From the NCBI GenBank assembly GCA_025656675.1, contig JAHXHN010000002.1, forward strand, positions 124,001 to 188,000: DNA of 64,000 bases. Direction: 5' to 3'. The number at the start of each line of letters is the position of its first letter. Position 1 is the stretch's first letter. Shown piece after piece: positions 1-8,252 of the stretch. The notes under the pieces were generated by a model. That model saw only the letters and a program-made list of their open reading frames with translations. It was not told the origin of the DNA and did no database searches. The position numbers and the translations under genes were made by a program. Origin of the DNA: Candidatus Thiodiazotropha sp. (ex Codakia rugifera). Lineage in GTDB: Bacteria > Pseudomonadota > Gammaproteobacteria > Chromatiales > Chromatiaceae.

Positions 1-395
1 ATTACGCTTCACCCTCCTTAAGCGCCTCTGAGCGGGTTGATTTACGCTCGAGCACGGTCACCCATGTCGTAGAGATCGTGGATGGTTATCTGCTGGCAAC
101 TGTATTACTGATCTTTTCATTGGGTCTGTATGAGCTTTTCGTCAGCAAGATCGACCACGCTGAGGGATCAGAGAATGCCTCGAATGTGCTGATGATTACC
201 AGTTTGGATGACCTCAAGAGCCGTCTAGCCAAGGTTGTGATGATGATTCTGGTCGTTCGCTATTTTGAATTTGCCCTGGGTATGGACTTTGTCACGCCAA
301 TGGACCTGCTGCAATTTGCTGCGGGGATTGCCTTGTTGGGAATAGCGCTCTATTTTTCGCATATGGCTGATAAGGGCAGTGATAGTGATCATTAA
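1..395 (+). CDS. UPF0114 (YqhA-type) membrane protein, 5' end cut by window
   Basis: The reading frame is open from base 3 to the stop at 393-395, so this is the C-terminal part of a gene that starts before the window; the GTG at 78 is probably internal. The visible part has at least two hydrophobic helices (VDGYLLATVLLIFSLGLYEL and a C-terminal AAGIALLGIALYFSHM stretch) and the family-like segment around ITSLDDLKSRLAKVVMMILV. The family is usually about 160-180 residues, so roughly 130 residues are present. Its function is not established; it is an inner-membrane protein. Not obviously in an operon with the cytochrome gene that follows, which has its own upstream region of about 190 bp. Confidence 0.8.
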   Translation, partial: YASPSLSASERVDLRSSTVTHVVEIVDGYLLATVLLIFSLGLYELFVSKIDHAEGSENASNVLMITSLDDLKSRLAKVVMMILVVRYFEFALGMDFVTPMDLLQFAAGIALLGIALYFSHMADKGSDSDH

Positions 396-587
396 ATGGC
401 CATCAAATGCAGGACTGGCCTAACAATGATGATGTCATTTATTGTAAAATTATCGTATTGATAAATGTCTTTGATAGGTAATCCAGCCCCGATTACTTTA
501 TAATTTGCCTAATTCAAGGGACGGGCCTTATCTCATCCCTGCAGGTGTACCAGTGTTTAACTGAATGATTTAGAGGAAAAAAACCTG

Positions 588-911
588 ATGAAGAAGATGA
601 AAGTGATGATGTTGGCTGCCAGCTCAATGGTGTTGTCCCTTGGCGCAGTAGCAACGGCCTCAGCTGATCCTATGGCGCTTGCCACTCAGCGTGGTTGTAT
701 GGCATGCCACCAGCTGGAAACTAAGGTTGTAGGACCTGCTTACAAAGAGGTAGCAGCGAAATACAAGGATCAGGATGGTGCTGTTGATATGCTCTCTGCA
801 AAGGTTAAAGCTGGTGGTTCTGGTGTTTGGGGTCCTGTCCCGATGCCACCTAACGCCCATGTCAGTGATGAGGATATCAAGGCTGTCGTAGCTTGGATTT
901 TGACCCTCTAA
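588..911 (+). CDS. Small class I cytochrome c (c551/c552-like), periplasmic
   Basis: A 107-residue protein with a signal peptide (positively charged MKKMK, hydrophobic core, cleavage near ASA-D about residue 26). One haem-binding motif CMACH lies at about residues 37-41, and a methionine in VPMPPN near residue 87 is the likely sixth haem ligand, as in cytochrome c551/c8. The last segment (SDEDIKAVVAWIL) is the usual C-terminal helix. It should act as a soluble periplasmic electron carrier to a terminal oxidase or reductase. The start has an AGAGGA ribosome-binding site at 572-577, and a strong terminator follows, so it is probably transcribed alone. Confidence 0.93.
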   Translation: MKKMKVMMLAASSMVLSLGAVATASADPMALATQRGCMACHQLETKVVGPAYKEVAAKYKDQDGAVDMLSAKVKAGGSGVWGPVPMPPNAHVSDEDIKAVVAWILTL

Positions 912-942
912 ACTATCCTGTATCGATCTTTTTAGATCATTG

Positions 943-979
943 AAAAAGGCGCCTTGCTGTATAGCAGGCGCTTTTTTTA
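943..979 (+). terminator. Rho-independent terminator after cytochrome c gene
   Basis: A GC-rich stem (GCGCCT paired with AGGCGC, extended by GC/GC around a short loop) is bounded by a run of A on the left and seven T on the right. It starts about 30 bp after the stop codon. The A/T tracts on both sides would also let it work on the other strand. Confidence 0.85.
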
Positions 980-1236
980 TGCTAGGCCCTAAATAATGGG
1001 CTGTTGTAACCGTCATAATGTAGGGAAATGCCTCGAATTGTGTCAAATAACCTATAACAGGCCGATATCGTGACAGCTTTTCTGTAATTTGGTTTGCCTT
1101 TTTAGGGGCTTTAGTGTCATTCTCACTGGCAACTGATCCATAACATATTCAAGTTTTGATACAGACGTTAGTTGGGTTGAATCCCCCGGCGACCCTCTGT
1201 TGCTACACAAAATATCGATAAGGAGTTAAAAAAAAC

Positions 1237-1722
1237 ATGGCCTATTTACGACAAATCACACTACTTGGGCTGATAATCGTCTCGATAAGCCAATGGGCGA
1301 TTGCCGGATCGGCAGGCGATAGCATCATGGTGGATGATCCCTATGTAAGAGCGGTTCCCCCGGGACAACCAAATTCTGCCTCCTTTATGTCCCTGCACAA
1401 TAAGAGTGATCAAGGCTATACATTGACCGGAGCGAGTACTTCAGTGGCAGAGGTGGCCGAGTTACATACCCATACTATGGATGGGGGAATGATGCGCATG
1501 CGCAAGGTGGAAAAGATCAACTTGCCTGCCGGCGAGATGGTCAGTCTGCAGCCCGGCGGTCTGCATATCATGCTGATTGGCCTGAAGCAGAAGCTGGTAC
1601 CCGACGAGAGGGTGCAGTTGACCTTACAGTTTGAGGATGGGTCCCATTTGAAAGTGGAGGCACCGGTACGCAAGTTACAGATGCGGATGAAGCAGAGTGG
1701 GCGCAAAGCCCATATGCACTAA
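1237..1722 (+). CDS. PCu(A)C-type periplasmic copper chaperone
   Basis: A 161-residue secreted protein with a signal peptide ending near AIAGSAG (about residue 24). The body carries the copper site of the PCu(A)C family (DUF461): a His/Met cluster ELHTHTMDGGMMRMRKVE and, about 20 residues on, GGLHIMLIGL. That gives the H-M...H-x-M ligand set that binds Cu(I). The family delivers copper to the CuA or CuB centres of haem-copper oxidases. The C-terminal tail (about 20 residues, rich in M, K, H) is longer than the core and could bind extra metal. Ribosome-binding site AAGGAG at 1220-1225. The following HIT-like gene starts 8 bp after the stop, so the two are probably co-transcribed. Confidence 0.92.
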   Translation: MAYLRQITLLGLIIVSISQWAIAGSAGDSIMVDDPYVRAVPPGQPNSASFMSLHNKSDQGYTLTGASTSVAEVAELHTHTMDGGMMRMRKVEKINLPAGEMVSLQPGGLHIMLIGLKQKLVPDERVQLTLQFEDGSHLKVEAPVRKLQMRMKQSGRKAHMH

Positions 1723-1730
1723 AAAGTCGT

Positions 1731-2780
1731 TTGACATCACCACCGTTTGATTCCATCGAGGAACTGCAGCAGGCCTTTGCTGCAGGTCTTCAACGTCTGC
1801 TAAAGAATCCCGGGCTGGGTAGTTATATCCTGGTGCACGCCAATGCCTGTTTCGATGCAGAGGTCTATCGGGTGCTGCAGGCTGATCTGCAAAGTCGATT
1901 CAACCAGCTGGTCAACTACTGTCGTGAGGCCCTCAGCGAAGGACGCGAGCTGGCAGGTGCGAAAGATGATCATCTGGTCTTTTTGAAATTACTGGCCATT
2001 GGTTTCGAAGGGATGCATGCCACCGAGTTCAGGCAGGCGGCGGGTTGGGAGCTCCAATTTAACCATGTTCGTGCGTTCCGTCCCTCACGCATGAGTAGTG
2101 AACCTGTGCTTGGTATCAGTAAACCCTACGATTCGAAAGGTTTCAATTTCAATAAACCCTTTTTGCGCAAAGAGGTATTCTGGGGGGGTGACCTGCTAGG
2201 TGTGGAAGTGGATCTGCTCTACAATAAATTTCCCTTTGCACCTTTTCATGGGCTATTGGTGCCAGATCGGCGGGCACATCATCCCCAATTACTGAGCCGG
2301 TATTATCATGAATATGTATGGTCTATCACTGAGAAAATGGGGAAAGGATTACCAGGCTTAGGTATCGCCTTCAACAGCTACGGTGCCTACGCATCTGTCA
2401 ATCATCTGCACTTCCAGTTCTATGTGCGCTCTAAGCCCCTGCCTGTTGCAGAAACCCACTGGAAGCATAATGGCGGTACAAAACCCTATCCACTACCTTG
2501 TGAGGTCTTCACCTCTGTAACAGAGGCCTGGCGGCGGATGGAGGTGTTGCATGAAAGTGAGACCAGTTACAATCTTATCTATCAGCCCGGTCTCCTCTAC
2601 TGCCTGCCACGAAAGCGGCAAGGGAGCTATCAACATGCCCCCTGGACGCAGGGATTTGCCTGGTATGAGTTAGCAGGTGGCGTCACCACCTTCAGTCGAT
2701 CTGATTTCGAGACCCTGGATGGCGGTGCAATTGAGAGCGAGTTGAAGAAACTGCGGGTTAAACCTGGAGACGGTAGTTGA
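1731..2780 (+). CDS. HIT-like nucleotidyltransferase/phosphorylase-type protein
   Basis: A 349-residue cytoplasmic protein. The motif NHLHFQFYV at about residues 225-233 is the H-phi-H-phi-Q-type catalytic motif of the HIT/GalT superfamily, preceded by the typical strand FPFAPFHGLLVPDRRAHHPQ. Overall it resembles the ATP adenylyltransferase/GDP-sugar phosphorylase branch (DUF4922-like), so a nucleotide-sugar or dinucleotide phosphorylase is plausible, but the substrate cannot be read from sequence. The start is uncertain: the TTG at 1731 follows the copper chaperone stop by 8 bp with no clear Shine-Dalgarno, suggesting translational coupling. The next ATG would cut off about 85 well-ordered residues. 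No metal link is evident despite the neighbour. Confidence 0.75.
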   Translation: MTSPPFDSIEELQQAFAAGLQRLLKNPGLGSYILVHANACFDAEVYRVLQADLQSRFNQLVNYCREALSEGRELAGAKDDHLVFLKLLAIGFEGMHATEFRQAAGWELQFNHVRAFRPSRMSSEPVLGISKPYDSKGFNFNKPFLRKEVFWGGDLLGVEVDLLYNKFPFAPFHGLLVPDRRAHHPQLLSRYYHEYVWSITEKMGKGLPGLGIAFNSYGAYASVNHLHFQFYVRSKPLPVAETHWKHNGGTKPYPLPCEVFTSVTEAWRRMEVLHESETSYNLIYQPGLLYCLPRKRQGSYQHAPWTQGFAWYELAGGVTTFSRSDFETLDGGAIESELKKLRVKPGDGS

Positions 2781-3120
2781 ACGGCTGTCAGGGTGTGTGC
2801 CGATTCGTACCTGGCAAGGCATGACGTGGTGGAATAGTCGATCTATTCCAATGAGCTATAACACGGCCAGGCGCTACATGGGGCGTGCCCTGGTGGTCGT
2901 AGCGACGTTCACCCAATGGGAGGCCCTTGTCAAGCATTGCAACGCAGGAACCTGGCCTGAGCGGGCTTCCCTTAGGGCGAGACGCTAAGCGGCCATCCGC
3001 GTTGTTGCGCTCCTTGGAAAGGGCCTGCCATTCCCTGCGGAACGCGCCTAGCGGCTAGCCGCTTGGTGTCTCGCTAGAATCGCCAAACAATATGAGACAC
3101 CACACTAGGTTAAAATGACG
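2781..3120. repeat. Gene-free structured intergenic region with inverted repeats
   Basis: About 340 bp without a convincing gene. It holds a perfect hairpin GGAATAG-TCGAT-CTATTCC at 2831-2849. It also holds a long imperfect inverted repeat: arm 2977-2993 (GCGAGACGCTAAGCGGC) pairs with 3058-3074 (GCCGCTTGGTGTCTCGC) at 15 of 17 positions, enclosing a further palindromic core. The sequence is GC-rich and low in coding character. It looks like a dispersed palindromic repeat or the remains of one; no second copy is in this window. Confidence 0.5.
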
Positions 3121-3348
3121 TCAAAGCCAATCGATAAGGTAGTAGAGACGAAATCCCTCTGATGAACGGGAGGGCCCCAATACCCGTGCTGCATGACAGT
3201 CCGGCTTCTGTAAAGCCTCAGCCAACGCCTCCTCTTCACTTGTCACAACAGTGACACAGTTTTCAGGGAAACGTTTGCGACGACGACTGGGTGTATAGAT
3301 CACGGCGTAACAAGTCTCAACAATCGAGCTATCAGGGTCTTTTTGCAT
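3121..3348 (-). CDS. Small hypothetical protein
   Basis: A 75-residue soluble protein with a basic patch (PSRRRKRFPEN) followed by a regular strand-helix pattern (CVTVVTSEEEALAEALQ) and an aromatic C-terminus (FRLYYLIDWL). I do not recognise a family with a known function. The amino-acid make-up and the helix/strand pattern look coding, and it fills a gap between a repeat region and the cytochrome c4 promoter. No enzyme or metal motif is visible beyond scattered cysteines. Confidence 0.6.
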   Translation of the reverse strand: MQKDPDSSIVETCYAVIYTPSRRRKRFPENCVTVVTSEEEALAEALQKPDCHAARVLGPSRSSEGFRLYYLIDWL

Positions 3349-3545
3349 TGATTGAACAATCTTCTGTTATGGATGTCCGATTTTGACCTTTATTAGTAAA
3401 TTCTGCTATAGTTTTGCGGCTTTTTCAGGGGTTTTCCAGGTGTGTAGGTGCTGATAGTACCGCAGGCTTGGGGGGTCCGAGAATATAACCTGGAAATATG
3501 GTTTCAGGTATAACTTATCCAGCATATTTCAGAGCAGGATTGATC

Positions 3546-4157
3546 ATGAATAAATGGCTCGTAACCACAATCATTGCCCTTAGTTTCGGACTCAATCTGG
3601 CCCAGGCGGCCGGAAATGCAGAACAGGGGAAGACCAAATCCGTTGTCTGCGCAAGCTGCCATGGCGCTGACGGGAATAGTCCGTTAAACCCGGTATGGCC
3701 GAAGATTGCAGGCCAACACCCGCGATATATTGAGAAACAGATCAAGGATTTCAAGTCGGGTGCTCGTAACGATCCGATGATGGCACCGATGGCAATGCCA
3801 CTTTCCGATCAGGATGTGGCTGATCTGGCAGCCTATTTTTCGGGTCAATCACTGCAGGTCGGAAAGGCTGCGGCGGATAAGGTCGGTGAGGGCGAAACGC
3901 TTTACCGGGCTGGCAATCCCGAGACAGGAGTGGCTGCTTGTATGGCATGTCATGGTCCATCGGGAGCCGGTAATCCACAGGCCAATTTTCCTGCCATTGG
4001 TGGTCAGCATGCCGCCTATGTGGAAAAGGCATTAAAGGATTTTCGTGCTGCCACACGCACCAATGACAACAGCAATATGATGCAAGGTGTCGTCAATCGC
4101 ATGACAGACCAGGAGATAGCGGCAGTTGCCCAGTACATTCAAGGGCTGAGTAAATGA
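3546..4157 (+). CDS. Dihaem cytochrome c4
   Basis: A 203-residue periplasmic protein starting at the ATG at 3546; the upstream in-frame GTG at 3498 would add a stretch before an otherwise normal signal peptide (MNKWLVTTIIALSFGLNLAQA). Two cytochrome domains in tandem each carry a CxxCH site: CASCH (about residue 36) and CMACH (about residue 134). The Met ligands are expected in MAPMAMPLSD and MMQGVVNRMTD. Length and the repeated AYF/QYI C-terminal helices fit cytochrome c4, a membrane-associated electron donor to cbb3-type oxidases. Terminator downstream. In pseudomonads the same gene is near EEP-hydrolase and GGDEF genes, as it is here. Confidence 0.93.
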   Translation: MNKWLVTTIIALSFGLNLAQAAGNAEQGKTKSVVCASCHGADGNSPLNPVWPKIAGQHPRYIEKQIKDFKSGARNDPMMAPMAMPLSDQDVADLAAYFSGQSLQVGKAAADKVGEGETLYRAGNPETGVAACMACHGPSGAGNPQANFPAIGGQHAAYVEKALKDFRAATRTNDNSNMMQGVVNRMTDQEIAAVAQYIQGLSK

Positions 4158-4183
4158 TTATTGGGTAAGTCTGGATGCTGTTT

Positions 4184-4212
4184 CAAAGGCGGCGACAGGC
4201 CGCCTTTGTTGC
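4184..4212 (+). terminator. Terminator after cytochrome c4
   Basis: Perfect 10-bp stem CAAAGGCGGC / GCCGCCTTTG (4184-4193 and 4199-4208) with a 5-base loop, ending in a short T-rich run. It lies about 25 bp after the cytochrome c4 stop. Confidence 0.85.
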
Positions 4213-4320
4213 ATTTGGGCGGTATTGATTTAAAACTTGTGGTGTTAGCCTCAAGTTTTTAACCTTTGTTGCCGTAATATTCATAGTAATTGAGGCATAA
4301 AAAATTCAATACTACACATA

Positions 4321-5124
4321 ATGAATAATCAAATCTTCCAAAATCAAACCTCACTGGATGGCTCATATCGTCTGCGCCTGCTCAGTTACAATATTCAGGC
4401 AGGGGCAGATACCCGTCGCTATCGTGAATATGTGACCAGCAGTTGGAAGCAGATGCTGCCGCACAAACAGCAGCAGGAGAATCTCAACCGTATTGCACAC
4501 CTGTTGAAAGATTTCGATGTGGTTGGGTTACAGGAGGTGGATTCAGGGAGTTTTCGCAGCGGATTCGTCGATCAGACGGCCTATCTCGCAAAACAGGCAG
4601 GTTTTCCCTACTGGTACAGACAAGTCAATCGTAAGCTGGGGAAGCTTGCTCAGCATAGTAATGGGATACTGAGTCGAGTCGAACCAAGAATGATTGCAGA
4701 GCATCGACTCCCAGGTTTACCGGGACGCGGTGCTGTACTGATGGAATTTCAGACAAGCGAGAAACCTCTGGGTATCTGCATGATGCATCTGGCATTGGGA
4801 CGACGTGCACGGTTACGTCAGCTCTCCTATGTCAGTGATCTGGTCTCCCACTACTCCCATCTAGTGCTAATGGGTGATTTTAACTGTGGTTGCAGCTCCC
4901 AGGAATTTCGTTACCTGATCGAGCGCACAAATTTACAAGGCAGTGCCTGCGATATGATGACGTTTCCCAGCTGGCGGCCTAGTCGTAAGCTTGATCATAT
5001 TCTGGCATCCCCAAGTCTCAAGGTGTCCAAATCTGAGGTGCTGAACTATGCACATTCCGACCATCTGCCAATCAGTCTTGAGATCGAATTACCGAAAGAT
5101 GTTGTGTTTCCAAAAGCTGCTTGA
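4321..5124 (+). CDS. Endonuclease/exonuclease/phosphatase (EEP) family hydrolase
   Basis: A 267-residue protein with the EEP fold motifs in order: LLSYNIQAG near the N-terminus, VVGLQEVDSG (the metal-binding Glu), MMHLALG, MGDFNCG (catalytic Asp-x-Asn) and HSDHLPISLEIE at the end (catalytic Asp-His). This is the two-strand DNase I/sphingomyelinase-like metal-dependent phosphodiesterase fold. Substrate cannot be told: DNA, lipid head group or phosphoinositide-like phosphodiesters are all possible. No signal peptide, so cytoplasmic. It lies between cytochrome c4 and a diguanylate cyclase, an arrangement also known in Pseudomonas. Ribosome-binding site is weak; the ATG at 4321 sits just upstream of the first beta strand. 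Confidence 0.88.
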   Translation: MNNQIFQNQTSLDGSYRLRLLSYNIQAGADTRRYREYVTSSWKQMLPHKQQQENLNRIAHLLKDFDVVGLQEVDSGSFRSGFVDQTAYLAKQAGFPYWYRQVNRKLGKLAQHSNGILSRVEPRMIAEHRLPGLPGRGAVLMEFQTSEKPLGICMMHLALGRRARLRQLSYVSDLVSHYSHLVLMGDFNCGCSSQEFRYLIERTNLQGSACDMMTFPSWRPSRKLDHILASPSLKVSKSEVLNYAHSDHLPISLEIELPKDVVFPKAA

Positions 5125-5287
5125 ATCAGGGTTATCGATGCAGCCTTTGATCCGTTAAGGGTTTGAAAAAGAGCTGCACAACCACAACCCGATCCATACT
5201 GGATGGAGCGGTTTCAACCACTTCCAACACCTTTCGAAATTGATTGAGCCCAAGCAGTGACATCCACGTGACCAGGTGGTGTATGTG

Positions 5288-6823
5288 ATGAACGAAAAAG
5301 ATTGGAAACAACAATACGAACTGTTGCTGCAACAACATGAAAGCGAACAGAGTGCAAACCGTGAGTTGGAACAGCTCCTTTCGCGTACCATCATTCGTCT
5401 GACGCTTGCAGCGGGTGGTCTGGATAATCGTCTGGATCCCCATCTCAAAGGTGTTCGAGATGCAGTCAGAGGCGGGGTGAATCGGCAGCTGAAGGATAAG
5501 CTCAATGCGCTTTCCGACGGGTTGCTGCACTTCTCGGAAGAGACGGATGGGAAGAGTGAAGCCAATGAGTACTTGCGTCTAGTCTCTTCACTTTCTTTGT
5601 CAAAAAAAGAGGCTGCAGAGGCAGGGGATCTATTATGCCTGCTGGCGGATGAGCCGACGACTGTGGACGATATACAGTTTGCTCGCTTGGTACATCTGCT
5701 GAGCCGTGGTGCACCTGCTAAGGAAAAGAAGTCAGGGCTGTTTGATCGCCTGCTTGGCGGTGCGCCTACCAGTCAACCAAGCGGACCTAATCCCAATGAT
5801 ATTCTGCTCAACCTCTTAGAGCAGGCATCCTGGCCAGGGCATTGGGGAGATGAGATCAATGGCTTAAAAGTCCGGCTTGGACCTGATATGCCGGCTGATG
5901 CCTGGGCTGAGGTTTTGCAGGACCTGCTGGAGCTTTCGGCCAAGTCCTATGGCCAAGTGCAGATGGAAATTAAGGAGGCTGAGGATTTTCTTGAAGAATT
6001 GACTCAGCGTTTGCAGGATCTGGGTGTTCATTTGCAGAGTGCTCATGATGGACGCAATCAGATTGCGCAACATGGCCGTAACTTGAGTGAGAAAGTGACA
6101 AGTCATGTAGGTGATTTGGGCGCCAGTGTACAACAGGCCACCGATCTGCAGCAGTTGAAAACAGCTGTCAGTCAACGCATGAGCCTGATCACAAGCAGCA
6201 TTGACGATTACCTTCATGAAGAGATGGAGTGGCATAAAAAGACTGAGGAGAGCGAAAGGGAGTTACAGGAGAGGTTGGACAAATTAGAGAAGGAGTCCAG
6301 TGAACTTCGCTCAAGAATGGTCGAGGCCCACCACCTGGCGCTGATTGATGCTGTGACAGGGTTACCCAATCGACTTGCGTACGAAGAGAGAGTGGAGCAG
6401 GAGTTTGCCCGCTGGAAGCGCTTTAATGAACCACTCTGCATGCTGGTGTGGGATATCGATGACTTTAAGTCGATCAATGATCGCTTTGGTCATCAGGCGG
6501 GCGATAAGGCCCTTCGTGTCATAGCCCAAGGTCTACAGGCGCGGCTGCGGGTTACCGACTTTATTGCCCGCTATGGTGGAGAGGAGTTCGTTAGCCTGCT
6601 CTGTGGTACACCGGGTGATGAGGCGCTAAGAGTCGCCAATGAGATGCGTGAATCGGTCGAGAAGAACGGCTTCCACTCGGGGGGTAAGCCGGTTTCGGTG
6701 ACAATCTCCTGTGGTGTTGCTCCCTTTCAGGGGAATGATGAGATCGATGCGGTATTTTCCCGTGCAGATAAAGCCCTTTATCAGGCTAAGAAGTCGGGTA
6801 AGAACCGATGTGAATTGGGCTGA
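5288..6823 (+). CDS. Cytosolic diguanylate cyclase with N-terminal coiled-coil sensor region
   Basis: I choose the ATG at 5288 because AGGTGG (5274-5279) lies 8 bp upstream; in-frame GTGs precede it. The protein has 511 residues and no membrane segment. Residues 1-340 are mostly helical, with long coiled coils and no recognised sensor domain. Residues about 345-510 form a GGDEF domain with DxxTGLPNRLAYEER, DIDDFKSINDRFGH and an active GGEEF signature at about 430. The RVTD sequence five residues before it fits the RxxD inhibitory site, so it should make cyclic-di-GMP and be inhibited by its product. Gene order c4-EEP-GGDEF matches the layout around PA5487-type cyclases in Pseudomonas. Confidence 0.9.
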   Translation: MNEKDWKQQYELLLQQHESEQSANRELEQLLSRTIIRLTLAAGGLDNRLDPHLKGVRDAVRGGVNRQLKDKLNALSDGLLHFSEETDGKSEANEYLRLVSSLSLSKKEAAEAGDLLCLLADEPTTVDDIQFARLVHLLSRGAPAKEKKSGLFDRLLGGAPTSQPSGPNPNDILLNLLEQASWPGHWGDEINGLKVRLGPDMPADAWAEVLQDLLELSAKSYGQVQMEIKEAEDFLEELTQRLQDLGVHLQSAHDGRNQIAQHGRNLSEKVTSHVGDLGASVQQATDLQQLKTAVSQRMSLITSSIDDYLHEEMEWHKKTEESERELQERLDKLEKESSELRSRMVEAHHLALIDAVTGLPNRLAYEERVEQEFARWKRFNEPLCMLVWDIDDFKSINDRFGHQAGDKALRVIAQGLQARLRVTDFIARYGGEEFVSLLCGTPGDEALRVANEMRESVEKNGFHSGGKPVSVTISCGVAPFQGNDEIDAVFSRADKALYQAKKSGKNRCELG

Positions 6824-6935
6824 GCCTCCAGTAACGATTGGATGAGTGTTATGGAAGAGTGCTCTCAACAACAGTGGGTTACTTTCAATGTTGGATGCAC
6901 GCGCTGCCGCAACAAAAAATGATCTCCGGTGATTT

Positions 6936-7523
6936 TCAGTCATCCTGCACATAGAAATAGTGCCAGGATTTGTTCCTTGTTGTTGTTTGTAACGCTTTCA
7001 GCAGTTCTGTTGACGGGATCGCCTCCTGAGGAAAGATATTCTCCACAAGTAGCATGAAACGGCCGCTGCCGGCACTCTGTCGCCAGTTGTAACTGGCTGG
7101 ATTTTGCCGGTGGCTGCAATGTGTGCATGTTGCCATAAAGTGGTGAGGGTTTTCCTTCCAGGCCTGTATAGTCGATTGCCAGTCTGGCAGACGTTTTTTA
7201 CACTGCTCACAGCGGGGAGGGGTGGTATTTCGCCCCCTTAGAAATTTTGGCAATGGATCTGGACCAGATACAGCAAGATAACAAAAAGGTTCGCCAGTCG
7301 AATTGGGTTCAAGTTGGATATTGGGCGAGCAGCCCATGAAGCTGACCAGTTGAAGAAACCGTTCGCCAAGCAGGTATTTTTTCCCTTCGGTTTCCAGGCA
7401 TTCAGCAATAAAACCGATCTTCTGCAAGTGCTGGAACAGGGCGGTTTGATTGACCGGTATCTGATAGGGATCTTCAGGCGTCATAACTAGGCGGCCGGTA
7501 TGCAGTGTGGTCGCAATCATCAT
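6936..7523 (-). CDS. Zinc-ribbon protein of unknown function, downstream of creA
   Basis: About 195 residues if translation starts at the Met pair near 7523; the longer frame back to 7622 would overlap creA by some 85 bp and reads poorly there. There are two CxxC pairs, CEQC and CTHC, about 30 residues apart, which should form a rubredoxin-like zinc ribbon near residues 105-145. Flanking regions are mixed alpha/beta with no membrane segment. I do not recognise a named family. It follows creA on the same strand with a gap of about 13 bp, so it is likely co-transcribed. No strong Shine-Dalgarno is seen at the proposed start, so the exact start is unsure. Confidence 0.7.
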   Translation of the reverse strand: MMIATTLHTGRLVMTPEDPYQIPVNQTALFQHLQKIGFIAECLETEGKKYLLGERFLQLVSFMGCSPNIQLEPNSTGEPFCYLAVSGPDPLPKFLRGRNTTPPRCEQCKKRLPDWQSTIQAWKENPHHFMATCTHCSHRQNPASYNWRQSAGSGRFMLLVENIFPQEAIPSTELLKALQTTTRNKSWHYFYVQDD

Positions 7524-7536
7524 CTGGTGGTTATTG

Positions 7537-8022
7537 TCAGGGTTGAAGTGGAGTTTGACTGGGATTGTATAAGGGTACTGCCGTGATGCTGTTTTTGGGT
7601 GAGCCATCCACCAGTTTGTCACTATAGGTCATATAGACAAGGGTGTGACGCTTTGCATCGTAGAATCGTACTACCTGCATGGTTTTAAACAGGATCGATG
7701 TACGCTGTTTGAACACCTCTTCGCCATTTCTCGATAGATTCAGAATGTCGCTACTCAGATTTACCGGTCCGGTCTGTCGACAGGCTATCGAGGCATCTGA
7801 AGTATCCTCGGCTATACCCATCGCCCCCCCAACGCCACCTGTCTTGGCCCGACTGAGATAACAGGTGACCCCAGGTACAGCAGGATCGTCAAAGGCTTCG
7901 ATGATGATCTTGTCATTTGGACCGAGTACCCGAAATTTGGTGCTCACTTGACCCAAATTTTCAGCATGGAGTTGGGTTGAGAAGAGGATCAACAAGACTA
8001 TTTTGACCAATTGGGTGGGCAT
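7537..8022 (-). CDS. creA: CreA family periplasmic protein
   Basis: A 161-residue secreted protein; I use the ATG at 8022 because it gives a clean signal peptide ([20 protein letters not shown]). The mature part contains family-like segments: [52 protein letters not shown] and [26 protein letters not shown]. The two cysteines (VTCY and IACR) are conserved in the family and could form a disulfide. CreA is widespread in proteobacteria, but its function is unknown. It is the first gene of a pair with the zinc-ribbon protein downstream. Confidence 0.92.
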   Translation of the reverse strand: MPTQLVKIVLLILFSTQLHAENLGQVSTKFRVLGPNDKIIIEAFDDPAVPGVTCYLSRAKTGGVGGAMGIAEDTSDASIACRQTGPVNLSSDILNLSRNGEEVFKQRTSILFKTMQVVRFYDAKRHTLVYMTYSDKLVDGSPKNSITAVPLYNPSQTPLQP

Positions 8023-8252
8023 TTTTATACTGATGACTGATATGAGTGAGGCACACAATGTACTGGAATCCTGGTGTAGGCCACTACACTGGACTTTTAG
8101 ATTATCCAGCGTGGTTTTTATACCCTGATTGGCTCATTGAAGAAAGCGGGGAGATAGCGATCAAGCATGAGGGGCATCTACTTGAGGCTGCCCCATGCTG
8201 GAATGGTCATGATGCTGTACTGATCTGTTAGTACTATTGGGATAGTATGTAC

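Noticed and set aside
978-1000. Possible fragment of the TTAGGGCC repeat (AGGCCCTAA near 984)
   Set aside because: Only nine bases match, and the neighbouring GTTAACAC part is missing, so chance similarity is likely.
2797-2988. 63-codon frame after the HIT-like gene
   Set aside because: It lies in the palindrome-rich region and its codons follow the repeats rather than a protein pattern.
8046-8231. 61-codon plus-strand frame between creA and the dsrC-like gene
   Set aside because: It has a fair GTGAGG site before an ATG at 8058, but it lies in the promoter region of creA, is very aromatic and shows no recognisable pattern. Weak candidate only.
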